From: CAZHRJ01 sp964534765 | GTDB taxonomy: Bacteria; Lindowbacteria; 2-12-FULL-62-27 | Assembly (NCBI GenBank): GCA_964534765.1 | Contig: CAZHRJ010000151.1 | Coordinates: 1-6,935 of the forward strand | Direction: 5' to 3' | Length of the DNA stretch: 6,935 nt | Part shown: piece after piece, positions 1 through 5,432 of the stretch | How the letters are laid out: each line of letters begins with the position of its first letter | How positions within the stretch are numbered: position 1 is the stretch's first letter | Made by a program: the position numbers and the translations under genes | Notes under the pieces: model-generated | The model's input: the letters and a program-made list of their open reading frames with translations, nothing else | Told to the model about the DNA's origin: nothing | Database searches by the model: none

Positions 1-157
1 TGTCGTGACCTGCGCGGGAATCATTCTGTCGACCGCGGCCAGCGGGATGCTGGCCCAACGATGGGGGTTGGAGAGCGTGTTCTATGTGGTGATTCTGGCG
101 CATGTACTGTACAGCATGATCGTGAATCGGCTCCTGACGGCCCGGGAGACAGCGTAG
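1..157 (+). CDS. C-terminal end of a membrane transporter-like protein (possibly MFS), 5' truncated
   Basis: The reading frame starts at base 2 and is open to a TAG at 155-157, giving 51 residues of a protein whose start lies left of the window. It reads as two hydrophobic stretches (VVTCAGIILSTAASGMLA and FYVVILAHVLYSMIVNRLL) separated by a short polar AQRWGLES loop, then a short charged tail. This arrangement, with a Gly/Ala-rich helix, a loop with an 'RWG' turn and a final helix, resembles the last two helices of a major facilitator transporter in the inner membrane. Another polytopic membrane protein cannot be excluded from 51 residues. The stop is followed after one base by the ATG of the D-aminoacylase-like gene, so the two are almost certainly co-transcribed and the transporter may import that enzyme's substrate (inference). 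Coding status is fairly sure; the family is a guess. Confidence 0.6.
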   Translation, partial: VVTCAGIILSTAASGMLAQRWGLESVFYVVILAHVLYSMIVNRLLTARETA

Positions 158-158
158 G

Positions 159-1688
159 ATGGCGACAACGGAGTGGCTCATCCGCGGCGGCCGGGTCTTC
201 GACGGATCGGGCGCGGATTCGGAGATGGTTGATGTCTGGATAAAAAATGGCGTGATCGCCGTTATGGGCCGGCAGTTTGGCCGGCCGGACCCGGGCGTCC
301 GGGTGTATGATGCCCGTGGCCGCTGGGTCTGTCCCGGATTCGTTGACGCCCACTCCCATTCCGACGTCTCGCTTCTTTCCGGAAACTCCTCCAAAACGTG
401 TCAGGGCATCACGTCCGAAATCGTCGGCAACTGTGGACTCTCCGCCGCGCCTGTGCCGGCGCGCCGGTTTCCGCCATGGATCGACAAGTTCGTCACCATT
501 TTCGGCCCCGCCGGCCGATTCCGCGGCGGGCCGCTGAGCCGGCTGATCGATCTTTATCGGAAAATCGAAACTCCCGCCCGGCCCTATTTCCTCACGGGAC
601 TCGGAGCGATTCGGATGTCCGTCATCGGCGATTCGGCCCGGCCGGCACGCGGGGATGATCTCAAACAGATGAAACAGATCCTGGCGGAATCCCTCGATGC
701 GGGATCGGTCGGCTTCAGTTACGGCCCTTACGTCCCGGCCGTATACGCTTCCATCGGTGAATTAAAGGCTTTGCTCGATGTGGTCCGACGGCATGGGAAA
801 CTCTTCGCGGTCCATTTGCCCAGCGAAGGCGACCAGATACTCGCGGCGCTCAACTGGGCGATCGGACTTGCCCGGTCGGCGCGGGTCCCCCTCCATATTT
901 CTCATTTGAAAATCTGCGGCCTGAGGAATGTCCCCAAATTTGAGCGTGTCATCCGAAAAATCGAATCGGCCGCCCGACGGATGCCCGTTTCCTTTGACGC
1001 CTATCCCTACGCCGTCGGCGCGACACTGCTGTTGGCGATCGTCCCTCCAGCGTTGGTTGCGGCGGGCAGCGCGGCGTTTCTGTCGAGACTGAGAAGGAAT
1101 CGCGCCTTTTTCAAAATGGCGGCCCGGGCCATTCTCCGCCATTCGGCGGACTGGGAAAATCTATTCCTGCTCGCCGGACCCGGCGGCATCAAACCCTACG
1201 GCCTGCCCGGCGCCATGCGGCGATGGAATGGATTGTCCCTGGCCGAAATTTCCATGGAACTGAAAGTCCCGCCGGTCGAGTCAGCCCTCCGCATCCTGGC
1301 CGGGGCCGGCACGGGAGTTGGGATGCAGATCTGGGCCCAGTCCCAGAGCATTGTCGACGCCGTGATGAGTCACCCCCTCTGCGTCGTCGGAACCGACGCC
1401 CTCGCGCCGCCGTTTCCCCATCCACGGGCGACGCAGACCATGATTCGCGTGATCGAACGATTCGTGATTCAGAAAAAAACTTGGCCCATTAAATCCGCCG
1501 TCGCCAAAATGTCCGGCCAGACCGCCCGCGTCTTCGGTCTCCCTGTCGGGATTCTGCGGCCGGGCGGCCCCGCTGATGTCGTGGTGATCGACCCCCGCCG
1601 CGTTCGGACGGACGGTTCGTTCGACCATCCCGGACCGCCGTCGGGAGTGATGGCGGTGTGGAGTTCAGGCCGATGTCTGATCCGCTGA
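159..1688 (+). CDS. N-acyl-D-amino-acid deacylase (D-aminoacylase) family amidohydrolase
   Basis: This 509-residue amidohydrolase-superfamily protein is predicted to hydrolyse the amide bond of N-acyl-D-amino acids or a related N-acyl compound in the cytoplasm; no signal peptide is visible. The N-terminal beta-domain (LIRGGRVFDGSG, residues 7-18) leads into PGFVDAHSHSD (59-69) with metal-site His65 and His67. Cys92 lies in GNCGLSAAP (90-98), the bridging-cysteine motif typical of D-aminoacylases. GFSYGPYVPAVYA (185-197), His219, HISHLK with His249 (246-251), DAYPY (280-284) and Asp413 in GTDAL follow in family order. His219, His249 and Cys92 lie close to the ligand positions known for the Alcaligenes enzyme (His220, His250, Cys96). 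The C-terminal MSGQTARVFGL...GGPADVVVIDP closes the beta-domain. Length is near the usual 480-530. The ATG follows a GGGAG (144-148) at 10 bases. Odd point: the stretch after His219 reads HLPSEG, where many relatives have HxR(D/N)EG, so substrate specificity is uncertain. Confidence 0.9.
   Translation: MATTEWLIRGGRVFDGSGADSEMVDVWIKNGVIAVMGRQFGRPDPGVRVYDARGRWVCPGFVDAHSHSDVSLLSGNSSKTCQGITSEIVGNCGLSAAPVPARRFPPWIDKFVTIFGPAGRFRGGPLSRLIDLYRKIETPARPYFLTGLGAIRMSVIGDSARPARGDDLKQMKQILAESLDAGSVGFSYGPYVPAVYASIGELKALLDVVRRHGKLFAVHLPSEGDQILAALNWAIGLARSARVPLHISHLKICGLRNVPKFERVIRKIESAARRMPVSFDAYPYAVGATLLLAIVPPALVAAGSAAFLSRLRRNRAFFKMAARAILRHSADWENLFLLAGPGGIKPYGLPGAMRRWNGLSLAEISMELKVPPVESALRILAGAGTGVGMQIWAQSQSIVDAVMSHPLCVVGTDALAPPFPHPRATQTMIRVIERFVIQKKTWPIKSAVAKMSGQTARVFGLPVGILRPGGPADVVVIDPRRVRTDGSFDHPGPPSGVMAVWSSGRCLIR
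1660..1663 (+). promoter_or_regulatory. Shine-Dalgarno GGAG selecting the ATG at 1673
   Basis: GGAG lies 9 bases before the ATG at 1673, inside the last codons of the upstream deacylase gene. The frame could also start at the GTG at 1658, which has GGGAG (1643-1647) about 10 bases upstream, so the choice is not absolute. ATG plus better spacing favours 1673; the GTG start would add only five residues (MEFRP). Confidence 0.45.
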
Positions 1689-3295
1689 TTCCGCCGCCAT
1701 GCGACCCGGGCAACCGGGTTGTGGTGACTCGCTGGTTCATCCGGTGCATCGGACTCGTTCACGTTTTTAATTTCTGGTCCCTGGCCGAACAGGTGAGCCG
1801 GACACTGGGATCGAGGGGCCTTCTGCCGGTCCGGGAATACGTTCAGCGATTCACATCGAATCCGGACTTGGGCGCCTGGGATCGAATCCTTGCGTGTCCC
1901 AGTCTTTTTTTATGGTCAACCGGCGACGCGCTGCTGGTTGGTCTTGCCTGGGTCGGTGTTGGGTTGGGCGTGCTGACGGTTCTGGGGATTTTAAGCCGAT
2001 GGTGTTTCATGTCGATGTTCATCCTGTATCTCAGTTACGTGTCGGTGGGACAGATGTTGTATCAATTCCAGTGGGATTCCTTGATTCTCGAAACGACCGT
2101 ACTCTGCTTTTTTCTGCCCTCCAGCGGCGTGTTATTTCGAAAATGGGGCCGCGGCGCCGACAAGGTTGTTGCGTGGCTGTTTTTGTGGCTGCTCTACCGT
2201 CTCTATTTCGAATCCGGCCTCGCGAAATTGTTCTGGGGCCCGGACACATGGGCGACACTGGACGCCATGCGCCGCTATTACGAAACCGCGCCCATCCCCA
2301 CGATCCTGGGATGGTACGCCCACGACTTCTCCGCCGCGTGGCATCAATTTGAAACTGCGGCAACGCTCGTGATCGAACTGTTGCTCCCGGCGGTGATTTT
2401 CGCGTCTCCGGGGCCGCGCCGGTTCGGGCTTGTGGTATTCACCGGATTCCAGATCGCCATCCTCCTCACCGCCAATTACGGAATCTTTAATTACACAACG
2501 CTCTGCCTCCATCTGTTCCTGCTCACGGATCAGGATGTCGCCGCCGCGATCCATCGCATTCCTCCGCTGGCCCGGCGATTCTCGCCGCCGCTGTCCTCGA
2601 CGCCGGCCCGGCCTCGATTATGGATGGTTCCGATCGCGGCCGTACTGGTCATCTGCTCCGTCATCGAATTTGTGATGCTCGCCGGCGGACAAGGCGTCCA
2701 GCAAACTCGCCTGCCGAAAATCGAGCGGTACATCTCGCAGTTCCATATCTCCAGCAGATACCACCTCTTCGGGCCGATCGATCCGATCCGGTACGAATTG
2801 AGTTTCGAAGGCAGTGTTGATGGTCAGAATTGGGTCGAATATGAGTTTCCCTACAAGGCCGGACCCCTTGACCGGCCGCCGCCGTTTGTCGCGCCGTTTC
2901 ATCCACGGGTCGATTTCCGGTTGTGGTTTGAGAGATATCCGCTCCGCTGGCAGAGCGGCCAGTCGATGCCCTATCCGGACGCGTCCGCGGCGCCCGGCGC
3001 CCTGCCGACCTATCTCGGCAAACTCGCATCTCAGCTTCTCGAATCGCCACCGCTGGCGCTCCGACACTTCGTGCGCGATCCGCTGGATGGGAAACCTCCG
3101 GTCGAGGTTCGCATCACTTTTTATCACTATCAAATGACCCGCCGATCCGCCATACCCTCGGGGTCCCGGACCGTCTACTGGGAGAGAACCAATGTGGGCG
3201 TCCTGTATATCGATCCGACGTTGGGGAAAAACGGTTTGCCCACCGCCGTTCCTCAGCGCACGTCGGCCCTCCGCCGCGCGCGCGGCGGAACCTGA
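1673..3295 (+). CDS. Lipase maturation factor (LMF1) family integral membrane protein
   Basis: This 540-residue polytopic membrane protein resembles the lipase maturation factor family; in vertebrates LMF1 is an ER protein needed to fold lipoprotein lipase, while the bacterial role is not established. Family-like blocks appear in order: an N-terminal helix region WFIRCIGLVHVFNFWSL (21-37), GSRGLLPV (46-53), helices near 86-107 and 111-127, GQMLYQFQWDSLILE (126-140), a helix 165-178 followed by YFESGLAKLFWGPDTW (178-193), YYETAPIPTILGWYAHDF (202-219), FETAATLVIELLLPAVIF (226-243), and LLTANYGIFNYTTL (264-277). A last helix (318-336) precedes a C-terminal soluble domain: YHLFGPIDPIRYELSFEGSVDG (363-384), YKAGPLDRPPPFVAPFHPRVDFRLWFE (394-420), LRHFVRDPLDGKPPVEVRITFYHY (463-486) and VYWERTNVGVLY (501-512). 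The gene overlaps the deacylase by 16 bases (co-transcription) and its 3' end overlaps the convergent glycosyltransferase by 43 bases. A lipase partner is not visible. Alternative start: GTG 1658. Confidence 0.88.
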   Translation: MSDPLIPPPCDPGNRVVVTRWFIRCIGLVHVFNFWSLAEQVSRTLGSRGLLPVREYVQRFTSNPDLGAWDRILACPSLFLWSTGDALLVGLAWVGVGLGVLTVLGILSRWCFMSMFILYLSYVSVGQMLYQFQWDSLILETTVLCFFLPSSGVLFRKWGRGADKVVAWLFLWLLYRLYFESGLAKLFWGPDTWATLDAMRRYYETAPIPTILGWYAHDFSAAWHQFETAATLVIELLLPAVIFASPGPRRFGLVVFTGFQIAILLTANYGIFNYTTLCLHLFLLTDQDVAAAIHRIPPLARRFSPPLSSTPARPRLWMVPIAAVLVICSVIEFVMLAGGQGVQQTRLPKIERYISQFHISSRYHLFGPIDPIRYELSFEGSVDGQNWVEYEFPYKAGPLDRPPPFVAPFHPRVDFRLWFERYPLRWQSGQSMPYPDASAAPGALPTYLGKLASQLLESPPLALRHFVRDPLDGKPPVEVRITFYHYQMTRRSAIPSGSRTVYWERTNVGVLYIDPTLGKNGLPTAVPQRTSALRRARGGT

Positions 3296-3852
3296 CCCGC
3301 GATCGACCGGTAGGCCTCCGCATATCGCTTGGCAAGGCCGGGCGGTGGAAAGGGCACGGCGCGGCGATGATCGAATATCCGCCGGGCGCCCACCCGGATG
3401 TGATGGCTGAGGGCCGCGAGATCCACGGCCCGGCCGCCCGTCATCCGGGCCATCGACGCTTCGTCGGAGGGAAGAAGGGACACGAGGTACGGGAACCGGT
3501 CTCGAAAGGCGTAGGCGGTGTACCCCTCCGGAAAAATTCCCATTGCGTGGACGAGATCGTAAGGTACTTTTCGCGAGGTTCGCAAAATGAATAGGTAACT
3601 CTTCGCCTGATACTCGAACAGTTCGCCGGCGCCGAATCCACGCAACGGTGACCTGCGGTAGACGTTCAGCCGGTGGGTCACCACCGTGCCGCCTATTTCG
3701 TCGCTCTGGTAAACCGGTTTGTCGGAGATCGTAACATGATCGATCTGAATGTCTGCGTGCCGGCTGAATGACCCCATCAGCCGCGCCATGTCCCTTCCGC
3801 CCTTTCCGCCGAGCGGCGGAAAGGCGTGATGGAGCATGAGGACCCGGATCAA
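3253..3852 (-). CDS. Half-length GT4-type glycosyltransferase (N-terminal domain only; possible deletion derivative)
   Basis: This 199-residue frame starts like a family-4 glycosyltransferase: MIRVLMLHHAFPPLGGKGGRD (1-21) is the first beta-strand and glycine loop, and YDLVHAMGIFPEGYTAYAFRDRFPYLVSLLPSDE (98-131) is the end of the N-terminal Rossmann half. GT4 enzymes normally run to about 350-420 residues with a nucleotide-sugar-binding C-terminal half containing an E-x7-E-type motif; none is present. The tail (LAKRYAEAYRSIAG, 173-186) looks like the terminal helix of such enzymes, so an in-frame loss of the C-terminal domain is plausible (inference), although a natural single-domain variant is possible. 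Activity as a stand-alone transferase is doubtful. The start is TTG, overlapping the upstream TGA as TTGA (3849-3852); no strong Shine-Dalgarno is seen, so expression probably depends on translational coupling. An internal ATG at residue 6 would cut the first beta-strand. The 3' end overlaps the convergent LMF gene. Confidence 0.7.
   Translation of the reverse strand: MIRVLMLHHAFPPLGGKGGRDMARLMGSFSRHADIQIDHVTISDKPVYQSDEIGGTVVTHRLNVYRRSPLRGFGAGELFEYQAKSYLFILRTSRKVPYDLVHAMGIFPEGYTAYAFRDRFPYLVSLLPSDEASMARMTGGRAVDLAALSHHIRVGARRIFDHRRAVPFPPPGLAKRYAEAYRSIAGQVPPRARRRADVR
3270..3289. repeat. Perfect 20-base GC palindrome in the convergent gene overlap
   Basis: TCCGCCGCGCGCGCGGCGGA reads the same on both strands and lies within the overlapping 3' coding ends of the LMF gene and the glycosyltransferase gene. 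As RNA it could form an eight-base-pair stem closing a GCGC tetraloop in either transcript. No U-tract follows on either side, so a classical intrinsic terminator is not supported; a bidirectional transcript-end structure is possible. Confidence 0.55.
3801..3824 (-). repeat. 10-bp perfect hairpin near the start of the glycosyltransferase gene
   Basis: CCTTTCCGCC (3801-3810) pairs perfectly with GGCGGAAAGG (3815-3824) across the four-base loop GAGC. On the coding strand the hairpin begins about 28 bases after the TTG start, spanning the codons for the FPPLGGKG glycine loop. It has no following U-tract, so it is not a typical terminator. It could slow ribosomes or influence mRNA decay, or may simply follow from the FPPLGG-K codons in GC-rich DNA. 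Confidence 0.5.
3849..3852 (-). promoter_or_regulatory. TTGA stop/start overlap (translational coupling)
   Basis: The TGA of the epimerase-like gene (3851-3849) shares two bases with the TTG start of the glycosyltransferase-like gene (3852-3850). With no convincing ribosome binding site upstream, reinitiation by the terminating ribosome is the likely mode of translation. Confidence 0.5.
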
Positions 3853-4763
3853 ACGCGAGTCTTTAGTACGGCCCGTATCGCTTCGTCCAAATCGGGATGA
3901 CGAAACCGGAACCCGGCGTCCAGCAATTTTTTGGGATGAACCCGCTGGCCGTCGAGGAGAAGCCCCGACAGTTCTCCGAGCATGAGTTTGAGCGCGAATG
4001 CCGGCGCCGGCAGCCAGGCCGGCCGGCCCATCGCTCGGCCCAGGGCTTTGCAGAATTCATTCATCGAAACCGGATTCGGCGCCGTGACATTGACGGGCCC
4101 GGAAATTCCCGGATGTGACAATACATAATCGATGATGCCGGCAACATCCTCTCGATGAATCCATGAAAATCCCTGCCGCCCGCTGCCCAGCGGCCCGCCG
4201 ACGAACAGCTTAAACGGCAGCAACATCTTCGACAGCGCACCGCCCTCTTTGCCCAGCACGATCCCGATCCGCAACATGACCACCCGCACGCTCACTCGCT
4301 CCGCCAGCCGCGCCGATTCCTCCCACCGCTCGCACAGGTCCGGCAAAAACCCATGGCCCCTCGCGTGCGTCTCGTCTACCTCACCGTGCTCGACGTTCCC
4401 GTAATATCCAACGGCCGACGCGCTGATCAGGACCGCGGGCTTTTTCCCGCCTCTCGATATCGCCTCGACGATCGATCTCGTGCTGTCGATCCGGCTTGAC
4501 GCCAGAATTGTTTTCCGTTCCGTTGTCCACCGGCCGGCCGCGATCGGCTCACCGGCCAGGTGAATCACGGCATCCGCGCCATCCACGCGCTCCGACCACG
4601 GTCCCTGGGTCCTGGCGTCCCAGACCAGGTGTTCGACCCCGGACAATGCCGGCCCTTGCGGCGCGCGGCGGGACAGACTCGTCACGTGGTGACCCGCGGA
4701 AATCAGGCGGCCAAGAACCGATCCGCCGATGAATCCCGTGCCGCCGGTCAGTACAATCTTCAT
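3849..4763 (-). CDS. TIGR01777/YfcH-type NAD(P)-binding epimerase-like protein (SDR superfamily)
   Basis: This 304-residue cytoplasmic protein has the extended SDR architecture of the TIGR01777 group (E. coli YfcH, about 297 residues), whose substrates are unknown. The Rossmann motif TGGTGFIG (6-13) follows the first strand MKIVL; VIHLAGEPIAAGRWT (66-80) is the family's fourth-strand signature. SASAVGYYG (114-122) holds the YxxxK-region equivalent with Tyr120/Tyr121, and there is no Lys at the usual +4 position, as is common in this group. Further family blocks are DETHARGHGFLPDLCERWE (130-148), RIGIVLGKEGGALSKMLLPFKLFVGGPLGSGRQGFSWIHREDV (165-207), NVTAPNPVSMNEFCKALG (225-242) and a C-terminal DUF1731-like segment RPAWLPAPAFALKL (247-260) through GQRVHPKKLLDAGFRFRHPDLDEAI (272-296). 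It appears full length. ATG 4763-4761 overlaps the upstream stop as ATGA, and an AAAAGG (4780-4775) lies 11 bases before it. The neighbours do not identify a substrate. Confidence 0.92.
   Translation of the reverse strand: MKIVLTGGTGFIGGSVLGRLISAGHHVTSLSRRAPQGPALSGVEHLVWDARTQGPWSERVDGADAVIHLAGEPIAAGRWTTERKTILASSRIDSTRSIVEAISRGGKKPAVLISASAVGYYGNVEHGEVDETHARGHGFLPDLCERWEESARLAERVSVRVVMLRIGIVLGKEGGALSKMLLPFKLFVGGPLGSGRQGFSWIHREDVAGIIDYVLSHPGISGPVNVTAPNPVSMNEFCKALGRAMGRPAWLPAPAFALKLMLGELSGLLLDGQRVHPKKLLDAGFRFRHPDLDEAIRAVLKTRV
4760..4763 (-). promoter_or_regulatory. ATGA stop/start overlap (translational coupling)
   Basis: The TGA of the Met8-like gene (4762-4760) overlaps the ATG of the epimerase-like gene (4763-4761) by two bases. 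The AAAAGG at 4775-4780 may assist re-initiation. Confidence 0.55.
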
Positions 4764-5398
4764 CGCGACGATGACCTTTTCGGAAATGATCGGGGATACT
4801 TGCAGATGGCGTTTAGATGAAATCCTTCCAGCAGGTCTCTTAGCTTCCGGCGTCGCTCATCCGGAGAGACGCCCTCCGCCACCATCCGCTCACGGTAGGC
4901 CGCCGCCCAGTCCGCGAATCGGACGAAGGTCCGATCCAAAACCCGCTCCAGCTCGATCCGAAGTTTTCTCGCCAACCCGGGAATGGCGCCGTCGCTCGAC
5001 AGGGCGATCCGCATTTGGCCCGCCCGGACCAGCGCCGCCATGGTCGCTGTGCTGTACCGGGGCTGGTCATAGGAGGAAATCAGAATCTTCTGTTTCACGC
5101 AGCGGCGGTACAGTATCATCGACATCGACGGGTGGGTCTTTACGCAATTGATAACAAAATACATCCCCCGCTCGTCTCCTGGCCGATAGGCCCGGTCACG
5201 GATACGCAAGGACTTCGCACGATTCAGGGTCCCAAACGCCGCCAGGCGTTTCCGCGCCACCAGCGTGACCCTCGCGCCGCATTCGACCAGTCGCGTCGTC
5301 TTTTCCAGCGCCTCTCCGTCCCCGCCCACCACCAGACACGGCCGGCCTTGCAGATCGAGATTCAATTGAAAATAATGATGCGGGTGACGCCTCTTCAT
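4760..5398 (-). CDS. Precorrin-2 dehydrogenase / siroheme synthase N-terminal (Met8/CysG-N) homologue
   Basis: This 212-residue cytoplasmic protein matches the NAD-dependent precorrin-2 dehydrogenase fold, which oxidises precorrin-2 to sirohydrochlorin for siroheme, heme d1 or cobalamin synthesis, sometimes with ferrochelatase activity. YFQLNLDLQGRPCLVVGGDGEALEK (9-33) is the family's N-terminal strand and dinucleotide-binding loop, though the usual GGGxVAxRK is altered to GGDGEALEK. GARVTLVA (41-48) is the second strand. SSYDQPRYSTATMAALVRAGQMRIALSSDGAIPGLARKLRIELE (108-151) is the diagnostic block; Asp111 in YDQP matches the conserved catalytic Asp position. The C-terminal part (FVRFADWAAAYRERM..., 158 on) is the helical dimerisation/chelatase-type domain; the CysG methyltransferase half is absent. 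The gene starts 34 bases after LuxC; ACGGGATGGC before the ATG is at best a weak ribosome binding site. No other tetrapyrrole gene is visible. The altered cofactor loop and cysteine-containing FVINCVKTHP (81-90), where most relatives have AATDD-like sequence, leave the exact activity open. Confidence 0.82.
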   Translation of the reverse strand: MKRRHPHHYFQLNLDLQGRPCLVVGGDGEALEKTTRLVECGARVTLVARKRLAAFGTLNRAKSLRIRDRAYRPGDERGMYFVINCVKTHPSMSMILYRRCVKQKILISSYDQPRYSTATMAALVRAGQMRIALSSDGAIPGLARKLRIELERVLDRTFVRFADWAAAYRERMVAEGVSPDERRRKLRDLLEGFHLNAICKYPRSFPKRSSSR

Positions 5399-5432
5399 GC
5401 CATCCCGTCAAACCATGCCGATTGCGCTTGGG
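5399..5432. other. 34-base intergenic gap, the largest in the window
   Basis: The gap separates the LuxC-type gene from the Met8-like gene, both on the minus strand. I see no terminator hairpin or convincing promoter in it, so read-through within one operon is the simplest view, but it is the only place in the minus block where a new transcript could begin without overlapping coding sequence. Confidence 0.4.

Noticed and set aside
21..359. A 112-codon open frame on the minus strand over the transporter/deacylase junction, and many similar open frames opposite or out of frame with the genes.
   Set aside because: They lie over well-supported genes, have low-complexity Arg/Pro/Ser-rich translations typical of GC-rich shadow frames, and show no recognisable motif.
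3337..3824. An imperfect 17-base direct repeat (15 of 17 matches) between 3337-3353 and 3808-3824, at the two ends of the glycosyltransferase gene.
   Set aside because: Both copies encode proline-rich FPPPG/FPPLGG stretches in GC-rich codons, so chance plus similar codons explains them. If a deletion had used this repeat, only one copy should remain.
4017..4028. GGCCGGCCGGCC palindrome and a similar GGCCGGCC run near 283-290.
   Set aside because: Short GC-only palindromes inside coding sequence, expected in this base composition; no repeat pattern or spacing suggests a site.
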